From: Thermoleophilia bacterium
GTDB lineage: Bacteria > Actinomycetota > Thermoleophilia > Gaiellales > JAICJC01
Direction: 5' to 3'
NCBI GenBank assembly: GCA_025927685.1
Contig: JAICKX010000004.1
Location: 1 to 60,679 of the forward strand
Length of the DNA stretch: 60,679 nucleotides
Made by a program: the position numbers and the translations under genes. Below the pieces are notes generated by a model. The model made no database searches, had not been told where the DNA came from, and was given only the letters and a program-made list of their open reading frames with translations. This document shows, in pieces, positions 10,620-20,160 of the stretch (the stretch's first letter is position 1; each line of letters opens with the position of its first letter).

Positions 10620-11552
10620 GTGAGCTCTGCTCCTCAGCCGATCGACGACGCCTCCCAGCCCGATCCGTTCGACCTCGCGGCGGCCGCTGAGCCGGCCGAG
10701 GTGGAGGACGGCGAGACCCAGGCGGCCTCCGTCGACCTCCTTCACACCTACGTCCGCCAGATCGGGGACGGGGCGCTGCTCACCCGCGCCGAGGAGCTCG
10801 AGCTGGCCCGCCGCAAGGACCTCGGCGACGAGGAGGCCAAGCGGCGCCTCGTGGAGTGCAACCTGCGCCTCGTGATCGCGATGGCGCGGGCCTACTCGTC
10901 CTCCGGCGTCCCGCTCCTGGACCTGATCCAGGAGGGGAACATGGGCCTCATGCGGGCGGTCGAGAAGTTCGACTACCGCCGGGGCTACAAGCTTTCGACG
11001 TACGCGACGTGGTGGATCCGCCAGTCGATGACGCGCGCGATCGCCGACCAGGCCCGCACGATCCGGCTCCCGCTGCACGTCCTCGACCTTGTGAAGAAGC
11101 TGCACCGCGCGAACCGCACGCTGGCGCAGAAGCTGGGCCGCGACCCGCTTCCCAGCGAGATCGCCGCCGAGCTCGAGATCCCGATCGACCGTGTGCTCGA
11201 GCTTCAGCGGACGATCGAGGACCCGGTGTCGCTCGAGGGGCCGGTCGGGGACGGCGAGTCGAACTTCGCCGACCTGGTCGAGGACACAAACGCCCGCCAG
11301 CCGGAGGCCGCGGTCACGCGCCGCCAGCGCGAGCTGGAGCTGCGGTCGGCGCTCGAGGAGCTCGGCGACCGGACCCGGCTCGTGCTCGAGGCCCGCTTCG
11401 GCCTGAACGACCGCGAGCCGGCCACGCTGGAGCAGGTGGGCGCCGAGATCGGGGTCACCCGCGAGCGCGTCCGCCAGATCGAGACGCGCGCCCTTCGCGA
11501 GCTGGAGGCCAGGAACCCGGGCCTGCGCGACTTCCTCCGCGGCGTCGAGTGA
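10620..11552 (+). CDS. RNA polymerase sigma factor, RpoD/SigA-type (group 1/2)
   Basis: This 310-residue sigma70 factor has region 1.2 ([16 protein letters not shown]), region 2 with [18 protein letters not shown] and [14 protein letters not shown], region 3, and region 4 with [20 protein letters not shown]. The short acidic N-terminus lacks a long region 1.1, so it may be a compact principal sigma or a HrdB/SigB-like group 2 factor. I prefer GTG 10620, which has an AAGGA ribosome-binding site about 10 nt upstream, over GTG 10587. It would direct RNA polymerase to the TTGACA/TAnnnT promoters seen here. Confidence 0.9.
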   Translation: MSSAPQPIDDASQPDPFDLAAAAEPAEVEDGETQAASVDLLHTYVRQIGDGALLTRAEELELARRKDLGDEEAKRRLVECNLRLVIAMARAYSSSGVPLLDLIQEGNMGLMRAVEKFDYRRGYKLSTYATWWIRQSMTRAIADQARTIRLPLHVLDLVKKLHRANRTLAQKLGRDPLPSEIAAELEIPIDRVLELQRTIEDPVSLEGPVGDGESNFADLVEDTNARQPEAAVTRRQRELELRSALEELGDRTRLVLEARFGLNDREPATLEQVGAEIGVTRERVRQIETRALRELEARNPGLRDFLRGVE

Positions 11553-11573
11553 TCCCCCGGCCACCGGTGGTGG

Positions 11574-11579
11574 CAGACT
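11574..11579 (+). promoter_or_regulatory. Candidate -10 box (CAGACT) before 11587
   Basis: CAGACT ends 7 nt before the GTG at 11587, following the spacing seen for several other genes here. It is weaker than the TAnnnT examples. Confidence 0.25.
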
Positions 11580-11586
11580 TCGTCAC

Positions 11587-12537
11587 GTGAGCTCCCTCGA
11601 GTCGTTCTGGGACGCCACGGTCGCCTTCTGGGACGATCTGGCCCGCGTCCACTGGAGCATCCTGCTGATCGCGGTCGCCTGCTACGTGGCGAACCTGGTC
11701 CTGCGGGCCACCGCCTGGCGGACCATCCTCCAGGCCGCCTATCCCGAGGGTCGCGTGCGCTGGCGCAGCATCCTGGCCGCCTACCTGGCGGGCGTCGGCA
11801 CGAACGCGGTCGTCCCGGCCCGCGGCGGCGACGTCATGAAGGTCTACCTGGCGCACCGGGCGATGCCGGGCGCGGCGTACACGACGATCACCTCGAGCCT
11901 GCTGGCCGAGACGCTCCTCGACATGTTCATCGGGCCGCTCGTGCTCCTCGCCGCCTACTTCGACGGCAAGATCCCGCATCTGCCGGCGCTCGGCCACCTG
12001 GCCGCGTTCGAGTGGAGCTTCTTCGCCTCGCACGCCCAGTGGTTCGCGCTGGTGCTGGCGGCGATTCTGATTCTGGCCGGCGTCTTCTTCACCTACCTCG
12101 AGCACCACGTCGTGTCATTCTGGTCGCGCGTCAGCCTCGGCCTCGCGATCCTGCGCACGCCGCGCCGCTACCTGCGCCGGGTGGTGCCGCTCCAGCTCGT
12201 CGGCTGGGTCATGCGCGCGCTCGCGATGTACTTCTTCCTCCGGGCCTTCCGCATCCCGGCCGGCCTGCTCGACGCCACGCTCGCGCTCTCGGCCCAGAGC
12301 GCCTCGACGCTGTTGCCGTTCACGCCCGGCGGCCTCGGGCCGCAGCAGGCGCTCCTGGGCTACATGTTCCGGAATGCGGCCCCTGCGAGCACGGTGCTCG
12401 CGTTCTCGGTCGGCATGCAGTTCGCGGTCACGCTGACGAGCGTGGTGGCCGGCGGGGCGGCGATCTGGATCACGCTCAGGCGGCTCCCGTGGCGCGCCCA
12501 CCGGCACGTGGCGGCCACGCCGGCCGAGACGCCGTAG
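11587..12537 (+). CDS. Lysylphosphatidylglycerol synthetase/flippase-like (UPF0104, AglD) membrane protein
   Basis: A 316-residue polytopic inner-membrane protein with about eight hydrophobic segments. It has the family hallmark RGGDVMKVYLAHR after AGVGTNAVVPA, and the late TPGGLGPQQALLGYMF motif. UPF0104 proteins resemble the flippase half of MprF and archaeal AglD. They are thought to move lipids or lipid-linked sugars, but there is no soluble aminoacyl-transferase domain here, so it does not itself make lysyl-lipids. The substrate is unknown. The GTG start lies close to the sigma gene's stop (35 bases). Confidence 0.8.
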   Translation: MSSLESFWDATVAFWDDLARVHWSILLIAVACYVANLVLRATAWRTILQAAYPEGRVRWRSILAAYLAGVGTNAVVPARGGDVMKVYLAHRAMPGAAYTTITSSLLAETLLDMFIGPLVLLAAYFDGKIPHLPALGHLAAFEWSFFASHAQWFALVLAAILILAGVFFTYLEHHVVSFWSRVSLGLAILRTPRRYLRRVVPLQLVGWVMRALAMYFFLRAFRIPAGLLDATLALSAQSASTLLPFTPGGLGPQQALLGYMFRNAAPASTVLAFSVGMQFAVTLTSVVAGGAAIWITLRRLPWRAHRHVAATPAETP

Positions 12538-12556
12538 CGCAAGTTCCCCGCGCAAC

Positions 12557-12584
12557 TTGACAAGCCGCGAGCGGACCGTAGGCT
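12557..12584 (+). promoter_or_regulatory. Promoter of the response-regulator gene
   Basis: TTGACA (12557-12562), 16 nt, TAGGCT (12579-12584). The predicted start near 12591 leaves a short leader containing GAGGGGA, which could serve either the TTG at 12606 or the ATG at 12630. Confidence 0.6.
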
Positions 12585-12629
12585 CGAATCGAGGGGAACC
12601 ATTACTTGGAAGGGGCCGGCTCGCCCGAC

Positions 12630-13301
12630 ATGGACGGTCAAGCGAAGCTCATCACCGTCGGCGTCTGCGACGCCGCCGAAATCACACGTGTGGGGATCGC
12701 CCGCGCGCTCGCGCGGCATGGCGTGGACGTCGTGGCGGAGGCAGGCGACCGGGCCGGCGCGCTTCAGATCGCCCGGTCGGCTCGCGCCTCGGTCATGCTC
12801 GTCGACCTGAACCTGCCGCCGGCTCCAGAGTCGGCGTTCGCGGTCATCGGCGCTGTCCGAGATGCGGGCACGATCCCGATCGCGGTCGGGATCGAGGGAG
12901 CGCCCGAGGGCCTCTTCACGGCCCTGCGTGCCGGCGCCGCGGGCTACCTCACCAAGGACCTCCCGTCGTCGGCATGGGCGGGTGCGATCGCGGCCGCGGT
13001 GCGCGGAGAGACGCCGATCTCCCGCGCTATGACGGCGCTCCTCGTCGAGCGATACAGGCAAGAGGCGGTGCGCACACCCGTGGCGGCGATCATGCCGTCG
13101 GACTGCCGCCTCACCCGCAGGGAGCTCGACGTGCTCCGATGCGTCGCCCAGGGCCTCACAAACCGGCGGGTGGCAGCCGAGCTGTCGATCTCGGTCGAGA
13201 CCGTGCGCAGCCACGTCTCGAACATCCTGGCGAAGCTCGAGGCGCCCAGCCGCACCGCCGCGGCCGCCCGGTATCACGAGCTGACCGCCGCGGCGCGCTG
13301 A
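12630..13301 (+). CDS. Orphan NarL/FixJ-type response regulator
   Basis: A 223-residue two-domain regulator. The receiver domain runs to about residue 120, with phosphoacceptor Asp in VMLVDLNLPP and the conserved Lys in GYLTKDLP. The first acidic pocket is reduced to a single Asp in GVCDAAE, so phosphorylation may be weak. The C-terminal LuxR-type HTH is LTRRELDVLRCVAQGLTNRR followed by VAAELSISVETVRSHVSNIL. No kinase is adjacent; a NarL-type kinase lies at 39362. A TTG at 12606 is an alternative start. A C-rich/G-rich inverted repeat lies just after its stop (13303-13318). Confidence 0.88.
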   Translation: MDGQAKLITVGVCDAAEITRVGIARALARHGVDVVAEAGDRAGALQIARSARASVMLVDLNLPPAPESAFAVIGAVRDAGTIPIAVGIEGAPEGLFTALRAGAAGYLTKDLPSSAWAGAIAAAVRGETPISRAMTALLVERYRQEAVRTPVAAIMPSDCRLTRRELDVLRCVAQGLTNRRVAAELSISVETVRSHVSNILAKLEAPSRTAAAARYHELTAAAR

Positions 13302-13302
13302 C

Positions 13303-13318
13303 CCACCCGTAGGGGTGG
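13303..13318. promoter_or_regulatory. Inverted repeat CCACCC-N4-GGGTGG
   Basis: A perfect 6-bp inverted repeat with a GTAG centre, directly after the response-regulator stop and upstream of the small membrane protein gene. It could be an operator or a small hairpin. A like-shaped site lies before the histidine kinase gene (39171-39186). Confidence 0.3.
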
Positions 13319-13380
13319 TGCGGCACCGCCGGGCGGGGTGTTTGGGCCATCGTTCGCTGGGCGCCCGCCGCCGGCACTCG

Positions 13381-13386
13381 TACGCT
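13381..13386 (+). promoter_or_regulatory. -10 box (TACGCT) before 13396
   Basis: TACGCT ends 9 nt before the ATG at 13396 with no ribosome-binding site between, suggesting a leaderless transcript. Confidence 0.35.
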
Positions 13387-13395
13387 CACGGCATC

Positions 13396-13719
13396 ATGGC
13401 TCTTGAGCTCGTCCGGATCCTTTCGCAGTGGGCCGGTGTGATCGCGTTCCTGGCGCTCTTCGGCTGCTTTCTCGCTGCGACCGCCGCCGTCGAGCTGTCC
13501 CGCGCCATGGTCGACACCGCCGACGAGGCCTTCCGGCTGGCGCGGAGAATGGCCCTCCTCGGTGGCGCCTGCGTGCTGCTCGCCGGGCTCACCTCCACGC
13601 TCTATTGGTGGGGAGTCGGCGTCGCCTCCGCCGCAGCGGCGCTCGGAATGGCCACCGGGCTGGGACTGGCCACGGCCGCGTTTGCGGTCGCCGCGCGGAA
13701 GCTCTGCCGGACCTTCTAG
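13396..13719 (+). CDS. Small membrane protein, unknown
   Basis: A 107-residue protein with about three transmembrane segments: IAFLALFGCFLAATAAVEL near the N-terminus, MALLGGACVLLAGLTS in the middle and a glycine/alanine-rich hydrophobic C-terminal segment. A short charged loop (MVDTADEAFRLARRM) separates the first two. No family recognised. The start ATG 13396 gives a compact membrane protein; an upstream in-frame start would add a basic, non-conserved-looking tail. Its position between a response regulator and the Tad pilus locus may be relevant, but nothing in it resembles a Tad component. Confidence 0.55.
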   Translation: MALELVRILSQWAGVIAFLALFGCFLAATAAVELSRAMVDTADEAFRLARRMALLGGACVLLAGLTSTLYWWGVGVASAAAALGMATGLGLATAAFAVAARKLCRTF

Positions 13720-13735
13720 CGCCCGGGGTGATGGG

Positions 13736-13758
13736 GCGGGGGAGAAAAAATCCCCCGC
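13736..13758. terminator. Hairpin after the small membrane protein gene
   Basis: Stem GCGGGGGA/TCCCCCGC (8 bp, perfect) around a GAAAAAA loop, 17 bases after the stop at 13719. There is no U-tract, so termination efficiency is uncertain. Confidence 0.4.
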
Positions 13759-13813
13759 GGAATCCGTCAAGTGGACGATTCCCGCACCGCGCTGCGGAGC
13801 GCAGACTCACTCC

Positions 13814-14221
13814 ATGCGATTGCGCTCAGCCCGACGGAACCGGCCGGCACCTCACCGCCGGCGCGTGCTCCTCGTCGGGTTGCCTCCGCTGTCACTGAAC
13901 GCCCTCGAGCCGGCGCTTCGGCGTTCGGCCGAGGTGCTCTCGGTGCCGTTCCCCGGGTCGTCGTTCGACCGGGCGGCGGAGGAGTTCGACGCCGACATGG
14001 TCGTCGTCGACGTCACGTACCTCGACGAGTCGCGCGTCCGTCCGTTGATCCTCAGCCGCTTCGTCCACCGGAAGCCGGTCGTGGTCTTCGTGTCGGACGG
14101 GGGCGGCGCTTGGCTGCATGACCTTGCAGCCGAGCGCTCCCAGCCCCTCAGCGACCCGAGCATCTCGGGGCTCGTGGCGCTCGCCTCGGCTTCCCCGCTG
14201 CGACTGGCGGTCGAGCGGTGA
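13814..14221 (+). CDS. Pseudo-receiver (CheY-like fold) protein upstream of the Tad locus
   Basis: A 135-residue protein with alternating beta/alpha pattern like a response-regulator receiver. Beta-1 RVLLVGLPPLS lacks the acidic pair, beta-3 ADMVVVDVTYLDE puts an Asp at the phosphoacceptor position, and beta-4 KPVVVFVSDGG has no clear switch Thr/Ser-plus-Lys arrangement. It is therefore probably a non-phosphorylated pseudo-receiver. It is encoded 78 bases before the pilin genes in the same direction. CpaE/TadZ proteins carry a similar atypical receiver, so a pilus localisation or regulatory role is a reasonable guess, not a demonstrated one. Confidence 0.5.
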   Translation: MRLRSARRNRPAPHRRRVLLVGLPPLSLNALEPALRRSAEVLSVPFPGSSFDRAAEEFDADMVVVDVTYLDESRVRPLILSRFVHRKPVVVFVSDGGGAWLHDLAAERSQPLSDPSISGLVALASASPLRLAVER

Positions 14222-14247
14222 CACGGGAGCGGCGCAATCCGGTCGTC

Positions 14248-14264
14248 GCCGGCACTTCGCCGGC
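14248..14264. other. Small hairpin before the pilin operon
   Basis: GCCGGC-acttc-GCCGGC forms a 6-bp stem in the 78-base gap before the first pilin. It may end the upstream transcript or lie in the pilin leader; there is no U-run. No clear promoter is visible in this gap. Confidence 0.25.
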
Positions 14265-14299
14265 TGAGTCATCCGACCTGATGAAAGGAGGGGAGACGA

Positions 14300-14479
14300 A
14301 TGCTGGATCTGTACACGTGGATCCTGTCCCGCGCGCGGCGCGAGGACGGGCAGACGATGGCCGAATACGCCGTCGTCCTGGGCGTGATCACGCTGATCGT
14401 GCTCGCGGCGCTGCAGGCGCTGTCGGGGGCCATCACCAATGCGCTGCAGGCGGTCGTCGGCGTGCTCGGACAGGCCTAG
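14300..14479 (+). CDS. flp: Flp-type class III prepilin 1
   Basis: This 59-residue small pilin has a basic leader (about MLDLYTWILSRARREDG) followed by the prepilin cleavage site G|QTMAEYAVV. Glu5-Tyr6 of the mature pilin are the Flp hallmark. The mature part is one hydrophobic helix of about 40 residues. It would be processed at the membrane and polymerised into the Tad/Flp fibre. A strong AAAGGAGGGG ribosome-binding site (14283-14292) suggests high expression. A perfect hairpin follows immediately (14491-14520). It is the longer of two tandem pilins and probably the major subunit. Confidence 0.92.
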   Translation: MLDLYTWILSRARREDGQTMAEYAVVLGVITLIVLAALQALSGAITNALQAVVGVLGQA

Positions 14480-14490
14480 AGCTCCCGCCT

Positions 14491-14520
14491 CTCGGGGAGC
14501 CGCTCCGGCGGCTCCCCGAG
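14491..14520 (+). other. Perfect 13-bp hairpin between the two pilin genes
   Basis: CTCGGGGAGCCGC and GCGGCTCCCCGAG pair perfectly around a TCCG loop. It lies 11 bases after the stop of pilin 1, with no U-tract behind it. This suggests partial termination or 3'-end protection that keeps pilin 1 mRNA more abundant than the rest of the operon. Confidence 0.6.
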
Positions 14521-14545
14521 CCGACCTTGACTGATGGAGGTATCC

Positions 14546-14695
14546 ATGCCCGCTCGCGACACGCGGGAGGCGGGACAGACGCTCGCAGAGTACGCCGTCG
14601 TCCTTGCCGTCATCACGCTTCTGATCATCGGTGCCATCGGTGCGCTGAGCAACCAGATCGCAGGGATCATCGCCGGCGTGGCCGCCGGGATCTGA
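14546..14695 (+). CDS. flp: Flp-type class III prepilin 2
   Basis: A 49-residue pilin with a short leader MPARDTREAG and cleavage site G|QTLAEYAVVLAV, again with Glu5-Tyr6. The rest is a hydrophobic helix ending GVAAGI. An ATGGAGG ribosome-binding site lies at 14534-14540. It resembles pilin 1 over the first 14 mature residues, so the two probably arose by duplication. It may be a minor pilin or a specialised variant. Its TGA stop overlaps the presumed CTG start of TadE (CTGA). Confidence 0.9.
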   Translation: MPARDTREAGQTLAEYAVVLAVITLLIIGAIGALSNQIAGIIAGVAAGI

Positions 14696-15096
14696 ACAGA
14701 GAGGGCGGCCAGAGCCTTGTCGAGTTCACGCTCGTCCTCATGCCGCTGCTCCTCATCCTGTTCGGCATCGTGGAGCTCGGGCTCGTGATGTTCGACAAGG
14801 TCACGGTGGTCCACGACGCCCGTGAGGCAGCGCGCCTCGCCGCGGTCAACGACCCCTCGGGGAAGACGATCCTCAGCGACGCCCCCGCCGGCAGCACGCT
14901 CACCTTCACCTGCCAGACCGATCCCAACAGCGGCAACGCGGCCGGGGCGTACAACGTGGGCGACAAGGTGATCGCGCACGTCACGTATGTCCATCCGTTC
15001 ATCACCCCCCTGATCGGCGACCTCTTCGGCGGCTCGATCGACCTCTCATCGAACGCGACCATGACTCTCGAGAGTCAGCCGACCAACTTCTGCTGA
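14692..15096 (+). CDS. tadE: TadE-like pseudopilin
   Basis: A 134-residue TadE-family protein. The N-terminus has the prepilin-like motif G|GQSLVEFTLVL followed by a hydrophobic helix MPLLLILFGIVELGLVMF, then an extracytoplasmic domain with one disulphide-capable Cys pair. No ATG, GTG or TTG exists in frame between an upstream stop and the motif. CTG at 14692, overlapping the pilin stop as CTGA, is the only sensible start; the later ATG at 14740 would delete the cleavage motif. TadE is thought to prime pilus assembly. It ends in a 1-base overlap with tadG (TGATG). Confidence 0.8.
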   Translation: MNREGGQSLVEFTLVLMPLLLILFGIVELGLVMFDKVTVVHDAREAARLAAVNDPSGKTILSDAPAGSTLTFTCQTDPNSGNAAGAYNVGDKVIAHVTYVHPFITPLIGDLFGGSIDLSSNATMTLESQPTNFC

Positions 15097-16832
15097 TGAG
15101 CCGCCGGCGCGAAGACGGAGCTGTACTTGTCCTGGTCGTCCTGTCGCTCGTCGTGCTGCTCGGCATGGCCGCGCTCGTGATCGACGGCGGCGGCTTTCGC
15201 TCGCATCGCCGCCAGCTCCAGACCGCCGCCGACGCAGGCGCGCTCGCCGGGGCCCAGAAGCTCATCAATCATCCGGACCAGGCATGTTCGACCGCGGAGT
15301 ACTACCAGCGCCAGAACGACGACGGCACCGACCCGCGCAACGCGGTCGTGGACGCCAACCTGGACACGAGCTTCTGCGAGATCCTGACGTCGCCCGGATG
15401 CAGCCAGCCCTGCGCGGTGCGCGTCCAGCCCACTGAGGCGGACGTGCCCTACATCTTCGGGCGGGTCCTGGGGTTCATCAACACGGACATCAGCGCGCGA
15501 GCCCGGGCCCGGATCGTGTACCTGACGAAGTCCAAGGGCCTCCTTCCGTTCGGGGTCGAGGATCTCCGGCCGACGTCGGTGACGGTCGTCGTCGACAAGA
15601 CCGGCCAGCAGATCTCGCTCGCGCAGTCCGGCTGCTTCGCCGCCACGCCGGAGGGCTACCCCTACTGGTGCTCGGGCGCGTACGTCAACAACCTGCCGGC
15701 CGGCGGGTCGACCATCTCCGTCCAGGCGGTCGACTCGACCGGGCAGACGATCACCTGGAACCAGATCGGCTATCTCGGCAGCGACCAGTCCATCGCCGGG
15801 GGCACTTGCACGGCCGGGGTCGTCTGCGTCAAGGACGTGAACCTCTCGCCGCTCGGCGACCCATATCTGTACTACACGTCCACCTCGTCGCCGAAGTCGT
15901 TCACGGTCCTCGCGCACCTCACCAACGTGAACGGCCTCGCCGTCAAGATGTCGTATGCGACCGGCGGAGGCGCGCCGGGGAACGGCGCGTTCCAGGACGC
16001 GAGCCTCGTCTCCGGAACGCAGGCCGACGGCACGTGGTCGGTGTCGTTCTCGAGCGCGACCACCGAGCAGCCGCCGGGGCAGGACATCTACATCAAGGTC
16101 GGGACCGGGGGAGGCGCACAGACCACGGCCGTGCCGGCGCAGCATGCCTACGCCCGCGACGACGGCGACATCCTCCAGCAGTACGTCCAGGACCGCCACT
16201 ACATCGATCCCGCCGCCGCCGCGAACACCGCGACCAGGTTCGTCAACTTCAACCTCGCGTTTCAGGTGCTCGTGAAGGGGCGGATCATCACACTGAAGCT
16301 CGGCGGAGGCGGCGCGCAGGGGAACTCGGGCAACTACCAGGGGCTGGATCTCGACACGAACTCGAGCTGGCCCACGTACGCGTGCTATGCGAACGGCGGC
16401 ATTCCCAACACCGCGGACGAGGTTCAGCACGGGTCCTGCACGCCCTACGCGATCGGTGACTCGGTCTCGACGCAGACCGGCAACTTCGCCGGCCAGGTCG
16501 ACAGCGGGCTCCAGAAGCGGATCGGCAGCTCGCCGAACCAGTGGAACCCGAACAACCCCCCGCCCGATGGAGATCCGCGGTGGATGAGCCTGATCCTCGT
16601 GCCGCCGCTCACCTTCTCGAGCTGCAACGGCACGTGCACGACGACGGTGATCGGCTTCGGCGGGTTCTACATCACCGAATGGTCGGGCCAGGCCGGAAGC
16701 ACCTTGAAGCCGGGCGAGGTCCGCGGCATCTTCTGGGATCGCCCGAGCGCCATCAACCAGTACGCCACCAGCTGCAACGAACCGAACGGCATCTGCCTCG
16801 AAAGCGTCGCTCTCGAGCCGTGGGACGGATAG
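15096..16832 (+). CDS. tadG: TadG-like pilus assembly protein (Tad domain)
   Basis: This 578-residue protein has an N-terminal Tad domain, DGAVLVLVVLSLVVLLGMAA (membrane segment), followed by LVIDGGGFRSHRRQLQTAAD and AGALAGAQKL, the characteristic TadG start. A long extracytoplasmic region follows. It is rich in Gly, Thr and Ser, contains several cysteines (for example QPCAV, ANGGI after CYANG, SCNGTCTTT), and has no recognised domain. TadG anchors pili or works with TadE in assembly. The start ATG overlaps the TadE stop. The large C-terminal part may be surface-exposed and adhesin-like, which is inference. A ribosome-binding site and gap of 25 bases precede cpaB. Confidence 0.82.
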   Translation: MSRRREDGAVLVLVVLSLVVLLGMAALVIDGGGFRSHRRQLQTAADAGALAGAQKLINHPDQACSTAEYYQRQNDDGTDPRNAVVDANLDTSFCEILTSPGCSQPCAVRVQPTEADVPYIFGRVLGFINTDISARARARIVYLTKSKGLLPFGVEDLRPTSVTVVVDKTGQQISLAQSGCFAATPEGYPYWCSGAYVNNLPAGGSTISVQAVDSTGQTITWNQIGYLGSDQSIAGGTCTAGVVCVKDVNLSPLGDPYLYYTSTSSPKSFTVLAHLTNVNGLAVKMSYATGGGAPGNGAFQDASLVSGTQADGTWSVSFSSATTEQPPGQDIYIKVGTGGGAQTTAVPAQHAYARDDGDILQQYVQDRHYIDPAAAANTATRFVNFNLAFQVLVKGRIITLKLGGGGAQGNSGNYQGLDLDTNSSWPTYACYANGGIPNTADEVQHGSCTPYAIGDSVSTQTGNFAGQVDSGLQKRIGSSPNQWNPNNPPPDGDPRWMSLILVPPLTFSSCNGTCTTTVIGFGGFYITEWSGQAGSTLKPGEVRGIFWDRPSAINQYATSCNEPNGICLESVALEPWDG

Positions 16833-16857
16833 CACACACCTGATTGGAGGAACTCTC

Positions 16858-17673
16858 ATGATGACCCGCGTTCTCACATCACGATTCGGCGCGTTCGGCG
16901 CAGCGATAGTGCTGGCCCTGACAGCCGCAGCCCTCGTGGTGGTGTATCTGCAGAACCACGACTCGAGCCTGAAGAGCTCCAGCGGCGAGGCGACGGTGCT
17001 GGTCGCAACTCGCACGATCCCGCAGTTCACACCGGGCAACCAGGTGGTCGACGGGAAGATGTTCCGGGAGGACACCGTGTCGGCCGACGCGCTCGCCGAC
17101 GGTGCGATCACCGACCCTGACACGCTGAAGGGTCTCGTGGCTCGCAACGATGTGTATCCCGGCGAGCAGCTGACGACGAACCAGTTCCAGAAGTCGGACA
17201 CGACGAGCGTCGCCGTGAAGTTGCAGCCCAACCAGCGCGCGATCGCGTTTCCGGTCGACCCGGCCTCGGGCCTGATCGGCCAGCTGCAGGCGGGAGACCA
17301 CGTGGACGTGGTCGCCACCTTTGACGTGCTTCCCCTAGGGCCGAACGGCATTCCGCTGACCGGTGCACAGGCGATCCCGCTGACCCGCACGATCGTCTCG
17401 AACGCACTCGTCCTCACCGCCCCGCAGCCGGTGGCCACGGGCTCTGCCAGCGCCGGCGATTCGTCGCACGGGCCGTCGCTGACCCTCGCGATCGATACCG
17501 ACCAAGTGAACTCGGTACTCTTCGCGCAGGAGAAGGGCTCGGTCTGGTTCGCCATGCGGCCGCCCGGCTCGTCGCAGGAGGTCGGGACGCGCATCGTGGA
17601 CGTCGATGCGGTGCTCCGCGGCGTGAGCCAGGCCCGCGTCAACGTGCTTCGCCTGACGGGAGCGAACCGATGA
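16858..17673 (+). CDS. cpaB: Flp pilus assembly protein CpaB/RcpC
   Basis: A 271-residue protein with an N-terminal membrane anchor (FGAAIVLALTAAALVVVYLQ) followed by a SAF domain (VLVATRTIPQFTPGNQV) and the RcpC/CpaB core (DPASGLIGQLQAGDHVDVVATF). The SAF-like fold binds sugars. In diderms CpaB works with the secretin CpaC, but no secretin gene is present, as expected for a monoderm where CpaB may guide the pilus through peptidoglycan. GGAGGAACTCTC precedes the ATG. The stop overlaps cpaE as ATGA. Confidence 0.88.
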   Translation: MMTRVLTSRFGAFGAAIVLALTAAALVVVYLQNHDSSLKSSSGEATVLVATRTIPQFTPGNQVVDGKMFREDTVSADALADGAITDPDTLKGLVARNDVYPGEQLTTNQFQKSDTTSVAVKLQPNQRAIAFPVDPASGLIGQLQAGDHVDVVATFDVLPLGPNGIPLTGAQAIPLTRTIVSNALVLTAPQPVATGSASAGDSSHGPSLTLAIDTDQVNSVLFAQEKGSVWFAMRPPGSSQEVGTRIVDVDAVLRGVSQARVNVLRLTGANR

Positions 17674-18836
17674 CGACGGCGGTCGACACCCGCCTCAGCA
17701 TCGCGGCCCATCGGGACTTCCCGGGGAACCTCCTCGACGGAGCGATGCCGAACGGCGACAGCGGCGTGCTGATCGCCTCGGGGTTGTCCGACTTCAGCGG
17801 AGCGCTGATGGCGGCGGAGCGCGACAACAGCGAGGTGCTGCTCGCCTTCACCCCGACGGTGCCCGACGTGCTGGAGCTCTTGATCCAGAGCCGGAAGAGC
17901 CGGCCCGACATGGGGCTCGTGGTTGCGATCCCGGGCCCCGCGAACGGCTCCCTTGGGGAAGCGCTGGTCGCGGGCGCACACGAGATCGTCATCCTGCCCG
18001 CCGAGCGTACGGTCGTCGCGGCCGCCGTCCAGAAGGCCATGGCGCGCGTGTCGACGGCGGCGAAGATCGAGGCCACCACCGACACGCGGTGTCCGCTCGT
18101 CGTGGTGCTCGGCCCGAAGGGCGGCGTCGGCAAGACGACGGTCGCGACGAACCTGGCGACAACGCTGGCGGCGAAGGGGCACCGCACGCTGCTCGTCGAC
18201 ATCGATCTCCAGTTCGGCGACGTCGGGCTCGTCCTCGGCATCCAGCCGGATCGCACGATCCATGACCTGGTCACGGCCCAGGGCCACCTCGACGGCGAGC
18301 GGCTGCGCGGCTTCGTCAGCCAGACGGTGGACGGAGTGGACGTCCTCCTCGCTCCCGCTCGGCCGGATCAGGCGGATGCGGTCACGGCGGAGAAGCTCAC
18401 GGCGGTGCTGGACACCGCCCGGGCCGAGTACGACGTCGTCATCGTCGACACGCCGCCGGCGTTCACGTCGACCACCATCACCGCGATCGACCATGCGCAA
18501 CACGTGGTGATGGTCGGAACGCTCGACCTGCCGGGTCTCAAGAACATGAAGGTAGGGCTCGAGACGCTGGCGCTCATGGGGTTCGACCGTGACCGCATCG
18601 TCACGGTGTTGAACCGGGCCGACTCGAAGGTGGGCCTGATCGCCCATGACGTGAAGAAGATCCTGGCCGCGAGCCCGGACATCAACGTGCCGTCCGACCG
18701 GTCGGTGCCACGGAGCCTCAACGCCACCCGGGCGATCATCGCATCCGAGCCGAAGGCCGCGCCCGCGAAAGCGCTGCGAGCGCTCGGAGAGCGCGTCGCG
18801 GCCGCAATCTTCAAGCCCGACGAGAAGGGTGGATGA
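17670..18836 (+). CDS. cpaE: CpaE/TadZ-type ParA-like ATPase
   Basis: This 388-residue protein has an N-terminal atypical receiver domain (about residues 20-130, with VLIASGLSDFSGALM and VVAIPGPANG) followed by a ParA/MinD ATPase. The deviant Walker A is GPKGGVGKTTVATNLA (signature lysine before the second G), with VDIDLQFGDVG and the VDTPPAF switch also present. TadZ proteins localise the Tad machine, often to a pole, and recruit CpaF. It starts at ATG 17670 in an ATGA overlap with cpaB. cpaF begins five bases after its stop. Confidence 0.9.
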   Translation: MTTAVDTRLSIAAHRDFPGNLLDGAMPNGDSGVLIASGLSDFSGALMAAERDNSEVLLAFTPTVPDVLELLIQSRKSRPDMGLVVAIPGPANGSLGEALVAGAHEIVILPAERTVVAAAVQKAMARVSTAAKIEATTDTRCPLVVVLGPKGGVGKTTVATNLATTLAAKGHRTLLVDIDLQFGDVGLVLGIQPDRTIHDLVTAQGHLDGERLRGFVSQTVDGVDVLLAPARPDQADAVTAEKLTAVLDTARAEYDVVIVDTPPAFTSTTITAIDHAQHVVMVGTLDLPGLKNMKVGLETLALMGFDRDRIVTVLNRADSKVGLIAHDVKKILAASPDINVPSDRSVPRSLNATRAIIASEPKAAPAKALRALGERVAAAIFKPDEKGG

Positions 18837-18840
18837 GCCA

Positions 18841-20156
<1,316 letters not shown>

Positions 20157-20160
<4 letters not shown>

